A stretch of 64,000 nucleotides of DNA from positions 317,536 through 381,535 of the forward strand of contig NZ_QPIB01000007.1 of assembly GCF_003671765.1 (NCBI RefSeq). Reading direction: 5' to 3'. The notes beneath the pieces were generated by a model. That model worked only from the letters and a program-made list of their open reading frames with translations, made no database searches and was not told the DNA's origin. The DNA is from Xenophilus sp. E41 (GTDB taxonomy: Bacteria; Pseudomonadota; Gammaproteobacteria; Burkholderiales; Burkholderiaceae_C). The stretch's first letter is position 1; each line of letters begins with the position of its first letter. Of this stretch, positions 47,114 through 56,613 are shown one piece after another. A program made the translations under genes and the position numbers.

Positions 47114-48240
47114 GCGGACGTCTCCCGTTTGGAGCCGGAATGCAGGTGTTCGCCGCGCGGCGTGATGGAGTCGTTGAATGTCATGGTCAGTTCGTCACCA
47201 GCGTCCCTGGGAGCCCTTCGCTTTCGGATGGCGGACAGATGCGCCAGGTACTCGGCCGCCACGGAAGCGGCGCGGTACGGCTTCAGATGGGCCTCCACGG
47301 CCGGGTCCAGGGCTTGCGTCGATGGAGGAGTGGCCCGTCCCTGCAGTTCCTGTTCGAGCATGTCGGCGAGCGATTCGGCGCTGCCGGGCTTGAACAGCCG
47401 TCCGCACTTGCCGACGGCTTCGGGCAGGCCGCCGACGTCGCTGGCGACCACCCGCAGGCCGCAGGCCAGGCCCTCGAGGGCCACGACGCCGAAGGGTTCC
47501 TGCCATCGCGACGGCACCACCAGGACGCGATGACCGGCCAGCGTGCGGGCAAGGGCGGGACCGGACCGCTTGCCGAGGAATGCGATCGACTGGTGGAGGC
47601 CGAGGCCATCGACCCGCTGGCGCAGGGCGGCCTCCTCGGGGCCTGTTCCCACGATGGACAGGGTTGGGCGGATGCCGCGCGAGTGGAGCAAGGCCATCGC
47701 ATCGACCAGCAGATCCACGCCCTTGTCGTCGACCAGGCGTCCCAGGAACACCAGATCACCCAGCGGCTCCGGCTGTGGCTGCGGCTTGAAGGTCTGGTCG
47801 TCGTAGGGGTTGCGTATCACCCCGACCCGTCCGGGCAGGCTCGCCGCAACCGCCGCACTGACCGCCAGGTTCCTGGTCGCCCAACGCGTGGCCAGCCGCT
47901 TCGCGCGGTCTTGCCAGGCCACCGACCCGTCGGGCCGTTGCAGCCAGGTGTGGTAGGTCACCAGGGAGGGCGTTCGCAGCAGAAGCGCCGGCCAGAGGTA
48001 GCGCAGGGAAATGTTGGACTGCAGGTGGACGTCGCACCATCGCAGCAGGCGTGCGGTCTGCATCGCGCTCGGGCGGCGGTAGACCTCGTAAGGCAGCGCG
48101 TCCTCGGCCTCGTTCGGCGTGTGGGTGATGACGCGGACATGGTGACCCGCCGCGGCGAACTCGCGGGCCAGCGTGGCCGACACGAACTCGATGCCGCCGA
48201 GCTGCGGCAAAAAGGCGTGGCTCGTGAGAAGGATGTTCAT
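47110..48240 (-). CDS. glycosyltransferase family 4 protein
   Basis: 376 aa. MNILLTSHAFLPQLGGIEFV is a classic GT4 start with a glycine-rich loop. FLGRLVDDKGVDLLVDAMAL and SRWQEPFGVVALEGLACGLR are the C-terminal signatures. The last 30 residues are an unstructured basic tail. ATG 48240 marks the domain start; the open frame continues far upstream in the flippase region only as a shadow. It is followed by another glycosyltransferase with an ATGA overlap. Confidence 0.9.
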   Translation of the reverse strand: MNILLTSHAFLPQLGGIEFVSATLAREFAAAGHHVRVITHTPNEAEDALPYEVYRRPSAMQTARLLRWCDVHLQSNISLRYLWPALLLRTPSLVTYHTWLQRPDGSVAWQDRAKRLATRWATRNLAVSAAVAASLPGRVGVIRNPYDDQTFKPQPQPEPLGDLVFLGRLVDDKGVDLLVDAMALLHSRGIRPTLSIVGTGPEEAALRQRVDGLGLHQSIAFLGKRSGPALARTLAGHRVLVVPSRWQEPFGVVALEGLACGLRVVASDVGGLPEAVGKCGRLFKPGSAESLADMLEQELQGRATPPSTQALDPAVEAHLKPYRAASVAAEYLAHLSAIRKRRAPRDAGDELTMTFNDSITPRGEHLHSGSKRETSA

Positions 48241-48320
48241 CGGACCCGTCGATCCGTCGATGCGCGAGGCCGGGCCGCCCGAGCGGCGCTGATGGCACGC
48301 AGGCGCGAAGGAGGCGCCGA

Positions 48321-49661
48321 TCATTTGAGATCTCCTCGCACATGCGCATGCACCAGGTCCGCCAGCGTCGCGCTGATCATGGCCAGCGGAAATCCGAACT
48401 GGAACATCAGGACACCGTCCAGCGTGGACAAGTCCAGGAAGCTGGGGCACAGCGCACACCAGAGGCAGAACACCGGAATCTGGATCAAGGTCCAGCGGTT
48501 CCAGCCGCGATTGGCAGCCAGCCGCCACATCGTCATCGAGAGAATCACGGTGGCGCTGTAGATGCTGGCGATCAGCACCTCGTGCTGCAGGTGGGCGTAG
48601 TTCGGGCCGATGAGCAGGAGCAGCAGCGACGGCGTCAGCGCCGCGATCACGACCAGCACCAGCCCGGGCACCAGCCCGAGCAGCGACCACGCCATGAAGG
48701 TGGACAGCGTGCGACTCCTGGTCTGGCTGAAGCGCGGGATCGCAAAGGCGGACACCAGCATGGAGACGGGCACGAAAAGCTGCGCGAGGCGCCCCAGCGC
48801 CCCGAACGATGCGGTCTCCGCCGGTGCGCTCATTGCCGCCAGCAGGAACAGGGGGATCTGCGACTGGATGCAGTAGTACAGCTCGACCGGCAGCTGTCGC
48901 AGGGTGAGGGACCGAATTTCCTTGCGATCGGACTCCACCACCCGGGCGGCATCCACCGGGACTTCCTGCCGGGCCCATTTCTGCACGAACGGCACCCGCA
49001 GCGCGGCGCCGATGACCGCCAGCCCCGTGACCAGCAGGATCGACACGCCGTTCAGCAGGTGGAGCAGGGCCACCGCAGCCAGCCGTGCCGCTCCCAGCGC
49101 GGCTTCGAGCGACTGCAGACGTGCCGCCCGCTGGGCGAAGAGCAGGATCTGGTCCGTGATGTGGGATCTCAGCTCCACGAACCACTGGATCATCAGCAGC
49201 GTCAGCAGGGCGACCACCAGCCAGACCGGCGCGCCCGCCTTGAGCAGCAGCCAGCTGGCGATGGCAAGAAAGAAGGGCAGGACCACGGCAGAGATCAGGT
49301 GGCGCTCGCGCCGGCAGGCTGCAAGCGCTTCGGCCGCGCGCTGGCGGTCCGGCCAGACGCGGCCGACGATGGTCGAGAAGGCGATGTTGACGCCGCCCAT
49401 GGTCAGCACCGTCAGCGCCCCGGTCAATATCGCGAGCACCGTGTAGATGGCGTAGTCGTTGACGCTCAGCCAACGCGTCAGCAGCAGGCCGGTCACGGCA
49501 GAGAGGCCCTGCGCGGCGAGGGCGCCGGTCAGGAACCCGGCAACGCTCTTGACGCGACCGCGCCAGGAAGATTGCATGCCCGGCTCGTCCTGTCGTCGTG
49601 GCGCAGGCGACGCCACGAGGTCCTGCTCGAGCACGACAGTGCCTTGGGCCGCGTTTTTCAT
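48321..49661 (-). CDS. Wzx-like polysaccharide flippase
   Basis: 446 aa with 12-14 hydrophobic segments starting at about residue 38 (VAGFLTGALAAQGLSAVTGLLLTRWLS is shown here by its LTGALAAQGLSAV core), of the oligosaccharide flippase/MATE fold. It moves the lipid-linked repeat unit across the inner membrane. ATG 49661 is chosen; the frame is also open upstream through the sugar-transferase region, but only because of the frameshift there. It lies just after the initiating transferase gene and before the glycosyltransferases. Confidence 0.82.
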   Translation of the reverse strand: MKNAAQGTVVLEQDLVASPAPRRQDEPGMQSSWRGRVKSVAGFLTGALAAQGLSAVTGLLLTRWLSVNDYAIYTVLAILTGALTVLTMGGVNIAFSTIVGRVWPDRQRAAEALAACRRERHLISAVVLPFFLAIASWLLLKAGAPVWLVVALLTLLMIQWFVELRSHITDQILLFAQRAARLQSLEAALGAARLAAVALLHLLNGVSILLVTGLAVIGAALRVPFVQKWARQEVPVDAARVVESDRKEIRSLTLRQLPVELYYCIQSQIPLFLLAAMSAPAETASFGALGRLAQLFVPVSMLVSAFAIPRFSQTRSRTLSTFMAWSLLGLVPGLVLVVIAALTPSLLLLLIGPNYAHLQHEVLIASIYSATVILSMTMWRLAANRGWNRWTLIQIPVFCLWCALCPSFLDLSTLDGVLMFQFGFPLAMISATLADLVHAHVRGDLK

Positions 49662-49738
49662 GGGGTCGTCGTCAGGGGCGGGCGAAGCGGGTCGGGGGTC
49701 TGAGGCGGGCTGGCGCCCTGGCTCGTCGAGGATCGCGA

Positions 49739-50462
49739 TCAGCGCGATCCGTCGGCCATGAACACCGCACGGAAGGTGCGCAGGAGGATCTTGATGTCCA
49801 GCCACAGCGACCAGTTGTCGACGTAGTAGGCATCGAGCTCGACGCGCTTGGCATAGGGAAGCCGGTTGCGGCCGCTCACTTGCCACAGTCCGGTGATGCC
49901 CGGACGCATGCTGCAGTAGTGCGACCAGTGCTTGCCGTACAGGCTTCGCTGGCGTTCCATGCAGGGACGCGGGCCGACGAGGCTCATGTCGCCTTTGAGC
50001 ACGTTCCAGAACTGGGGCAGTTCGTCCAGGCTGGCTCGGCGGATCAGATTGCCCCATGGGGGTGATGCGCGGGTCCTTCTCCAGCTTCTGGAAGGTGTCC
50101 CATTCCGTACGTGCCATGTCGTTCTTGCTCAGGAATTCCTCGAGCACGGCGTCGGAGTCGTGGACCATCGAGCGGAACTTGTAGAACCTGAAGCGTTCGC
50201 CGTCCTGGCCCAGTCGGCTCTGCCAATAGTGGATGGGAGCCCCCATGCTGATCCGCACGCAGAGGGCGATCAGCAGGTACAGGGGGCCGAACAATGCGAA
50301 GAAGGCCAGGGCCCCCACGATGTCCATCGTGCGCTTCGCCGTACGTTCCAGCCAGTGCATCTTCCTGCCCACCACTAGATTCGGCGTGGCAGCAGCACCT
50401 CCGCCTCCGGGGGGCATGTGGCGTGCAACGGGCCCTTGCGCTGTCGAGTCAGAACGAAACAT
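49739..50462 (-). pseudogene. initiating undecaprenyl-phosphate sugar transferase, frameshifted
   Basis: First gene of the leftward arm. From ATG 50462 (AAGGAAA upstream) one frame encodes a membrane helix (about residues 45-67) and the sugar-transferase start RFYKFRSMVHDSD up to KDPRITPMG. After this the frame turns to unrelated sequence. The true continuation (LIRRASLDELPQFWNVLKGD, SLVGPRP, GITGLWQVSGR, ending MADGSR) lies in another frame to the stop at 49739. One extra base in the CCCC run at 50052-50055 or the GGGGG run at 50058-50062 explains this. If the base is real, the enzyme that starts polymer synthesis is lost unless the frame is corrected; if it is a sequencing error, the gene is intact at about 240 aa. 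Confidence 0.85.
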
Positions 50463-50829
50463 CACGATTTCCTTCGAGAGGGGTGCCTTGCTGCCGCAGC
50501 GCTGAGGCACCTGTCAAAGTAACTCTTTTCTACTAAAAGGCCGCCATTGAATCACAGGCGATCTGCGTTGTCGTGTCAGCATTCGTCGTATGCCGTCGGC
50601 GACAGAATATGTAACTTGCTGCCTCACTCCTGACCTCGCGCACGTCCCGATCTTCGGTTGTTGCGCTGCAGCAAGGTGATTCAAATTGTAGTCCTTTCGG
50701 CTGACAGATATCTGAACTTCTAACTTAAGTACTCTTTTTGTGGCCTAGTTCACCACGTCGGGGCGGATGTGAGGACTTGTAACCAGGCGCTTCCGGGTGC
50801 GGCGGCGCGGAAACAGGGCGAGCAAATGC
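50463..50829. other. AT-richer intergenic region upstream of the exopolysaccharide genes
   Basis: No gene seen. The stretch is clearly richer in A and T than its surroundings (for example ACTTAAGT near 50723 and CTTTTTG after it). It should hold the promoter and regulatory sites of the leftward arm. I could not assign a convincing -35/-10 pair. Confidence 0.5.
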
Positions 50830-50863
50830 AAAACGCCCGCTCCGGGGCCGGAGCGGGCGTCTT
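50830..50863 (-). terminator. rho-independent terminator of rne
   Basis: Twelve-base perfect stem ACGCCCGCTCCG / CGGAGCGGGCGT with loop GGGC; TTTT follows on the minus strand. It lies about 55 bases behind the rne stop. Confidence 0.85.
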
Positions 50864-50916
50864 GTGGTGGGCCCTGGTGAGGCGGGCCTGGGAGCCGCCC
50901 TTGGGGGCGGCGGCGT

Positions 50917-53877
50917 TCAGGGCGCTGGCGTGCCCGTGGCGGTGGCCTGGTTTTCGAAGGGCAGGGTCACGCTCGCCAGATCCTTGCGGGTCTCCACCAG
51001 GACGAGCGGGCCGTCGTCGAGGACGACCACGGCGGGCCGCTCGCGAGGAACGTGGATCGGACGGGGCTCGGCGTCGATGGCCGCCCGCACCGCCGCCACA
51101 CGTTCGGCATCCGAATTGACCCACTGCAAGCCGGCGCCCTCGGCGATCCGGGACAGCTCCGCCGCGGGCAGGTCGAAAGCCGACACCTTGGGCAGGGCCG
51201 GTCGGCTCGAGGACGACCGTGCTGCCGGGGGAGGCGCCGACACCGGTGCGGCCACGGGCGCCGAAGTGCTGGCGGACACCGCCACGACGGCCACGTCGGC
51301 TGTCGCTTCGGCTGCTGCTTCGGTGGCGACCTGCGCGACCGGCTCGGCGATGCCGGTTTCGCGCTCGCCTTCACGGCTTTCGCGCGGCGCGCGTTCGCGG
51401 CGGTCCCGGCCATAGCGGTCGCGGGAGCGACCGCGCCGCTCTTCACCCTCGCGACGGGGTGCCTCGCCCTCGACCGACATGTCTTCGGGCGAGGCGCCGT
51501 TCGGCACCGGCGCGTCGACAAGCTCGCCGCCGCGCTCGGCCACATCGGCCGGCCTGGCGCCTCGGCGTTCGCGGCGGCCCTCGCGCGGCGCCTGCTCTTC
51601 GCCTGCACCGGGCAGGTCCGAGGCGGCAGTGCGGGGTTCGCGGACCGAAGCCTCGTCGCGGCGTGCATCACCGCGATCGCGGCGCTCGCCCTGGCGGCCG
51701 CGGGGCGCGCGTTCGGCACCGGCCTCGCGCTGCTCGTCGGCAGCCGCCGAAGCGACTCCCTGAGCCAGCGCTGCCTTGTCGCCCATCTCCTGGTCGCGCG
51801 CCTCGATCGACTCGCGACGCTCGCCACGGCTGCTGCCGCGGCGCTCGCCCTCGCGCGGCGGACGTGCGTCGCCGCGCAGCTCGCGGCTTCCCTCGACGCG
51901 GCCCTCGCGGCGTGCGTCGCTGCCACTGCCCTCACGGCGCTCGCCATTGTTGTTGCGACCACCGCGGCGTTCACCGTCGCGCGCGGACCGGCCTTCTCCG
52001 TCACGGCCGCGGCCTTCGCCACGGCCGCCGCGGCGCTGCTCGCCACGGCCGCCCTCGCGGCGCGCGGGCTTGGCCTCGTCGGCAGCCGGAACAGCCGGTG
52101 CAGGCGCCGCTGCGGGCGCGGGCGCGTCCTGGGCGCCGCCGCCGAACAGGCCCTTGAGCCAGGCGAAGAAGCCGCGTTCGGCCGGTGCACGCGGTGCCGC
52201 CGGGGCCGGGGCGGCCACCGGGGCCTGCACCGGCGCGGGTGCCGCGACTTCCTTGGGCGCCACAACAGGCGCCGGCGCATCGGGCAGCACGCCCTTGATG
52301 ACCGGCGTCTGCTTGTTGGTCGGTTCCTGCGAGCGTCGCGTGACGTGGGTCGGGTCCTCGACTTCCTCGGCCATGGTGTAGCTGGCACGCAGGTGGTCCA
52401 GGCGCGGGTCGTCGTGCTTGAGGCGCTCGAGCTTGTAGTTCGGCGTCTCCAGGGTCTTGTTGGGCACCATCAGCACGTTCACGCGCTGCTTGAGTTCGAT
52501 CTTGGTGATCTCGGTGCGCTTCTCGTTCAGGAGGAAAGAGGCCACTTCCACCGGCACCTGCACATGCACGGCGGCGGTGTTGTCCTTCATCGACTCCTCC
52601 TGAATGATCCGCAGGATCTGCAGGGCGCTCGATTCGGTGTCGCGGATGTGGCCCGAGCCGCCGCAGCGGGGGCAGGGGATCGACGAGCCTTCGCTCAACG
52701 CCGGCTTCAGGCGCTGGCGGCTCATTTCCATGAGGCCGAACTTGCTGATGGAGCCGAACTGCACGCGGGCGCGGTCCTGGCGCAGCGCGTCGCGCAGGCG
52801 GCTTTCGACCTCGCGGCGGTTCTTCGACTCGTCCATGTCGATGAAGTCGATGACGATCAGGCCGCCCAGGTCGCGCAGGCGCATCTGGCGGGCCACTTCG
52901 TCGGCAGCCTCGAGGTTGGTGCGGGTCGCGGTCTCCTCGATGTCGCCGCCCTTGATGGCGCGGGCCGAGTTCACGTCGACCGAGACCAGCGCCTCGGTGT
53001 GGTCGATCACGATGGCGCCGCCCGAGGGCAGCTGCACGGTGCGGGCGTAGGCCGACTCGATCTGGTGCTCGATCTGGAAGCGGCTGAACAGCGCCGCATC
53101 GTCGCGGTAGCGCTTCACGCGGGCGGCATGCTCGGGCATGACGTGCGCCATGAACTGCTGCGCCTGCTCGTAGATGTCGTCGGTGTCGATGAGGATGTCG
53201 CCGATGTCGTGATTGAAGTAGTCACGGATGGCGCGGATGACGAGCGACGATTCCTGGTAGATCAGGAAAGCGCCCTTGCCGCCCTTGGCCGCGCCGTCGA
53301 TGGCGCTCCAGAGCTTGAGCAGGTAATTCAGGTCCCATTGCAGTTCGGGCGCCGAGCGGCCGATGCCGGCGGTGCGCGCGATGATGCTCATGCCCTTGGG
53401 GTACTCGAGCTGGTCCATCGCCTCCTTGAGCTCGGCGCGGTCCTCGCCCTCGATGCGCCGGCTCACGCCGCCGCCGCGCGGGTTGTTGGGCATCAGCACC
53501 ACGTAGCGGCCGGCCAGGCTGATGAAGGTGGTGAGGGCCGCCCCCTTGTTGCCGCGCTCTTCCTTCTCGACCTGGACGACGATCTCCTGGCCTTCCTTGA
53601 TCGCGTCCTGGATGCGGGCCGAGCTGGCCGACACGCCTTCGGCGAAGTACTGCTTGGAGATTTCCTTGAACGGCAGGAAGCCGTGTCGGTCCTCGCCGTA
53701 GTCGACGAAGCAGGCCTCCAGCGAGGGCTCGACGCGCGTCACGACGGCCTTGTAGATGTTGCCCTTGCGCTGTTCGCGCCCTTCGATCTCGATTTCGTAG
53801 TCGAGGAGTTTCTGTCCGTCGACGATGGCCAGGCGGCGCTCTTCGGCCTGCGTGGCATTGATCAGCATCCGTTTCAT
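50917..53877 (-). CDS. rne: ribonuclease E
   Basis: 986 aa. Essential endonuclease for mRNA decay and rRNA/tRNA processing at the inner membrane. [20 protein letters not shown] opens the protein; an S1 RNA-binding domain covers about residues 38-120. The catalytic aspartates D301 ([11 protein letters not shown]) and D344 (IDFIDMDE) and the Zn-link C402/C405 (CPRCGGSG) match E. coli with a constant offset of two. After about residue 530 the protein becomes low-complexity: Pro/Ala-rich linkers, then long Arg/Gly/Glu-rich tracts, the RNA-binding and degradosome scaffold half. ATG 53877 is chosen by homology. It is divergent from rluC with a long leader. Confidence 0.95.
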   Translation of the reverse strand: MKRMLINATQAEERRLAIVDGQKLLDYEIEIEGREQRKGNIYKAVVTRVEPSLEACFVDYGEDRHGFLPFKEISKQYFAEGVSASSARIQDAIKEGQEIVVQVEKEERGNKGAALTTFISLAGRYVVLMPNNPRGGGVSRRIEGEDRAELKEAMDQLEYPKGMSIIARTAGIGRSAPELQWDLNYLLKLWSAIDGAAKGGKGAFLIYQESSLVIRAIRDYFNHDIGDILIDTDDIYEQAQQFMAHVMPEHAARVKRYRDDAALFSRFQIEHQIESAYARTVQLPSGGAIVIDHTEALVSVDVNSARAIKGGDIEETATRTNLEAADEVARQMRLRDLGGLIVIDFIDMDESKNRREVESRLRDALRQDRARVQFGSISKFGLMEMSRQRLKPALSEGSSIPCPRCGGSGHIRDTESSALQILRIIQEESMKDNTAAVHVQVPVEVASFLLNEKRTEITKIELKQRVNVLMVPNKTLETPNYKLERLKHDDPRLDHLRASYTMAEEVEDPTHVTRRSQEPTNKQTPVIKGVLPDAPAPVVAPKEVAAPAPVQAPVAAPAPAAPRAPAERGFFAWLKGLFGGGAQDAPAPAAAPAPAVPAADEAKPARREGGRGEQRRGGRGEGRGRDGEGRSARDGERRGGRNNNGERREGSGSDARREGRVEGSRELRGDARPPREGERRGSSRGERRESIEARDQEMGDKAALAQGVASAAADEQREAGAERAPRGRQGERRDRGDARRDEASVREPRTAASDLPGAGEEQAPREGRRERRGARPADVAERGGELVDAPVPNGASPEDMSVEGEAPRREGEERRGRSRDRYGRDRRERAPRESREGERETGIAEPVAQVATEAAAEATADVAVVAVSASTSAPVAAPVSAPPPAARSSSSRPALPKVSAFDLPAAELSRIAEGAGLQWVNSDAERVAAVRAAIDAEPRPIHVPRERPAVVVLDDGPLVLVETRKDLASVTLPFENQATATGTPAP

Positions 53878-54450
53878 GGGAGTGCGTGTCCTTTTGTTGT
53901 GTCTCGTCACTGGCCCGCAAAGGGCCCACGATGCACGGACGACGCAGCGAAACGACGGGAATTGCCGTTGCACTCCGGAGGCTGGGACTGGTGAGGGGCG
54001 CGAGCGCCGCCACCGGTCCGGGGCGGTCAGCCCTGCAGCCGCGGTGGTGGTGGCGCGAGGATGGGCGCGAGGCCGATGGGCTGCCGCGCCACTATCTTTT
54101 TGATAGCTGGTTGCGCAACAACGACGGGCGTTGCGGGCGATTCAATGCCTGTATTCGCTGGGGTCAGCCAGCGCAGGCACATCTGAATCAGCCACATCAA
54201 CACAAGGGCACTCGCTTCGATCCGCCGGCCAGCGCCTCGCAAAGAGCGGGCGCGCTGGCTGGCTTGGGTATTCCGTGGTCCCAATGACTTGGGGTTTCGT
54301 TTGCGTCGGCTTGACTGCCTTGCCTGGCTTGCCACTTTGCGCTGAAGCGCGGGGTCTGCAAGCCGTGCAACGAAGTGGCATCGACCTCGCAGCGCCTTCG
54401 TGGGGTGCTCTAAACTTCTCGCTTAATCAAGCACTTACACGACCGCGCTG
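53878..54450. other. 573-base divergent intergenic region, rne leader and rluC promoter
   Basis: No gene seen. In E. coli the rne leader is several hundred bases long and is the target of RNase E self-regulation; the length and divergent rluC neighbour are similar here. A family A repeat occupies 54091-54146. The part near rluC (54410-54440) is AT-richer and includes CTAAACT at 54410-54416, a plausible -10 region. Confidence 0.55.
54091..54146 (-). repeat. family A palindromic repeat in the rne/rluC gap
   Basis: CTATCTTTTTGATAGC palindrome followed by GTTGCGCAACAACGACGGGCG and GCGGGCGATTCAA. It is more diverged in the hairpin part than other copies. Confidence 0.5.
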
Positions 54451-55527
54451 GTGAAAAACATTATAGGTGCGAAGCCGCGGGCCGCGACGGGGAAAGCCCT
54501 CCCCGCCCCGTCGGCCCCGCCCGCCGAGGCGCGCATGCTCACCGTGGATGCGGAGTCCGCCGGCCAGCGGCTCGACAACTTCCTCTTCCGCCACCTCAAG
54601 GGCGTGCCCAAGACGCACGTCTACCGGATCATCCGCTCCGGCGAAGTGCGGGTGAACAAAGGGCGCGTCCAGGCCGATTCCCGCGTCGAGTCCGGCGACA
54701 CCGTGCGCCTGCCGCCGGTGCGGGTCAGTGCTGCACCGGCCAGTGCGACGCCAGCACCGGCGCGCAGCTTCGACCTGCTGCTGGAAGACGAGGCCCTGAT
54801 CGCGATCGACAAGCCTGCAGGGACCGCGGTGCACGGCGGCAGCGGCGTGAGCTTCGGCGTCATCGAACAGCTGCGGGCCGCCCGGCCGGCCGCGCGCTTC
54901 CTCGAACTGGTGCACCGGCTCGACCGGGAAACGTCGGGCGTGCTGCTGGTCGCCAAGAAGCGCAGCGCCCTCACCGCGCTGCAGGCCCAGTTCAAGAGCC
55001 GCGAGACCGGCAAGACCTACCTGGCGCTGGTTGAGGGCGACTGGCCGGCGCGCCTGAAGGTGCTCGATGCCCCACTGGCGCGCTACCTGCTGCCGGGCAA
55101 GGACGGCCAGGCGGGCGAGGGCGAGCGGCGGGTGAAGGTGGTCGACAAGGACCACCCCGATGCGATGCGGGCGGTCACGCTGGTCCGTGTGCTGGCGCGG
55201 CTGAGCCTGCCCGGCGACGCCGCGCCGATGTCGCTGCTGGCCGTGACGATCAAGACCGGCCGCACCCACCAGATCCGCGTGCACCTCGCCTCGGCCGGCC
55301 ATCCCATCGCGGGCGACGACAAGTACGGCGACTTCGAACGCCGCCGAGCGCTGGCCCGCGCGGGGCTCAAGCGCATGTTCCTGCACGCCTGGCGGCTGCG
55401 TTTCACCCATCCGGCCACCGGCGAAGCCGTCGCGCTGCAGGCGCCGCTGCCGCCCGAGCTGGCCGACCTGCTGCCCGCGGCCGAGCGCGCTACCCTCGAC
55501 ACCCATGACAACAACGACAAGCCCTGA
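54451..55527 (+). CDS. rluC: 23S rRNA pseudouridine synthase C
   Basis: 358 aa from GTG 54451. An S4 RNA-binding domain (about residues 35-90: AGQRLDNFLFRHLKGVPK, IIRSGEVRVNKGR) precedes the RsuA/RluA catalytic domain. HRLDRETSGVLL carries the catalytic aspartate and GRTHQIRVHL is the second signature. It modifies uridines of 23S rRNA. The GTG gives an N-terminus aligned with E. coli RluC; ATG 54535 would cut into it. The stop is overlapped by 23 bases by the next gene. It is divergent from rne, as in E. coli. Confidence 0.94.
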   Translation: MKNIIGAKPRAATGKALPAPSAPPAEARMLTVDAESAGQRLDNFLFRHLKGVPKTHVYRIIRSGEVRVNKGRVQADSRVESGDTVRLPPVRVSAAPASATPAPARSFDLLLEDEALIAIDKPAGTAVHGGSGVSFGVIEQLRAARPAARFLELVHRLDRETSGVLLVAKKRSALTALQAQFKSRETGKTYLALVEGDWPARLKVLDAPLARYLLPGKDGQAGEGERRVKVVDKDHPDAMRAVTLVRVLARLSLPGDAAPMSLLAVTIKTGRTHQIRVHLASAGHPIAGDDKYGDFERRRALARAGLKRMFLHAWRLRFTHPATGEAVALQAPLPPELADLLPAAERATLDTHDNNDKP

Positions 55528-56188
55528 CGGCGCCGTGCGCCGCTTCGACCTCATCGCCTTCGACTGGGACGGCACGCTCTACGACTCCACCGCCGTGATC
55601 GTGCGCTGCATCCAGGCCGCGGTGGTCGACGTCGGCGGGCGCCTGCCCAGCGAGCGCGACGCGGCCTGGGTGATCGGCCTCGGCCTGGCCGAGGCGCTGG
55701 CCAAGGCGGCGCCCGACGTGCCCCCCGAGAAGTACCCGGAGCTCGGCGCCCGCTACCGCCACCACTACCTGCGCCACCAGGACGACCTGGTGCTCTTCGA
55801 TGGCGTGCTGCCGATGATCGATGCCCTGCGCGCGCGCGGTCACAAGCTCGCGGTCGCGACGGGCAAATCGCGCCGCGGCCTCGACCTGGCGCTGGACACC
55901 GTGGCCCTGCGCGAGCGCTTCGACAGCTCGCGCACCGCCGACGAGACCTTCGGCAAGCCGCACCCGCGCATGCTGCTCGAGCTGATGGAGGAACTCGACG
56001 TGCTCCCCGAGCGCACCCTGATGATCGGCGACACCATCCACGACCTGCAGCTGGCCACCAACGCCGGGTGCGCCAGCGTCGGCGTGAGCTACGGCGCGCA
56101 CGAGCCCGCCAGCTTTGCGGACCATGGCCCCTTGCACGTGGCCCATTCCGTGCAAGACCTGCACGACTGGCTGCTGCGCCACGCCTGA
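55505..56188 (+). CDS. HAD-superfamily hydrolase, phosphoglycolate-phosphatase-like
   Basis: 227 aa. FDWDGTLYDS at residues 19-28 is HAD motif I with the nucleophile aspartate; LAVATGKSRRG is motif II, K near GKPHP motif III, and MIGDTIHDLQ motif IV. The helical cap lies at about 30-95. It dephosphorylates a small metabolite; Gph-like (2-phosphoglycolate) is the closest guess but unproven. It overlaps rluC by 23 bases and so is translationally coupled. Confidence 0.9.
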   Translation: MTTTTSPDGAVRRFDLIAFDWDGTLYDSTAVIVRCIQAAVVDVGGRLPSERDAAWVIGLGLAEALAKAAPDVPPEKYPELGARYRHHYLRHQDDLVLFDGVLPMIDALRARGHKLAVATGKSRRGLDLALDTVALRERFDSSRTADETFGKPHPRMLLELMEELDVLPERTLMIGDTIHDLQLATNAGCASVGVSYGAHEPASFADHGPLHVAHSVQDLHDWLLRHA

Positions 56189-56208
56189 CTTCCGCTTCCG
56201 ACGACGCC

Positions 56209-56577
56209 ATGCGCACCGAAGAACTTCCCCTGTGCAACTCGCGCGACCTGGTCGAAGGCGGCGATGCCGTCTCCTTCGATGTGGTCTACGGCGGCGAGAG
56301 CTGCCGCGCCTTCGCCATCCGCTTTGAAGGGCAGCCGCATGCCTACCTCAACCGCTGCACCCACGTGGCGATGGAGATGGACTACCAGCCCGACCGCTTC
56401 TTCGACGACACCGGCCAGTGGCTGCTGTGCGCCACGCACGGCGCGGCGTACCGCCCGGACACCGGTGAATGCGGTGGCGGCCCCTGCCGCGGCGGCCTGG
56501 TCAAGATCGACCTGAGCGAGCGCGACGGCGTGGTGCACTGGCATACTGCCTGGAACCTGCAGCCCCTGCAGTTCTGA
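56209..56577 (+). CDS. Rieske [2Fe-2S] protein
   Basis: 122 aa, a single Rieske domain. The cluster ligands are C-x-H in RCTHVAM (about residues 48-54) and C-x2-H in CATHGAAY (about 73-80). GECGGGPCRGG follows, typical of small ferredoxin-like Rieske proteins. It probably carries electrons to an oxygenase or reductase not encoded here. ATG 56209 is 20 bases after the HAD gene stop, in what looks like one operon from rluC to sppA. Confidence 0.9.
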   Translation: MRTEELPLCNSRDLVEGGDAVSFDVVYGGESCRAFAIRFEGQPHAYLNRCTHVAMEMDYQPDRFFDDTGQWLLCATHGAAYRPDTGECGGGPCRGGLVKIDLSERDGVVHWHTAWNLQPLQF

Positions 56578-56613
56578 CCCGGCCCGGCCCCTCGACCGCG
56601 CCCCTTTTTGCCC

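Noticed and set aside
48321-50510. A single 729-residue fusion of sugar transferase and flippase
   Set aside because: The join is created by the frameshift at 50052-50062; the linking stretch is out-of-frame sequence while the real transferase C-terminus lies in another frame.
51052-53994. Plus-strand open frame of 980 codons
   Set aside because: Antisense to rne; an artefact of the Arg/Ala-rich coding of the RNase E tail.
53886-54287. Small open frames in the rne/rluC gap
   Set aside because: No ribosome site or family resemblance; they cross a family A repeat.
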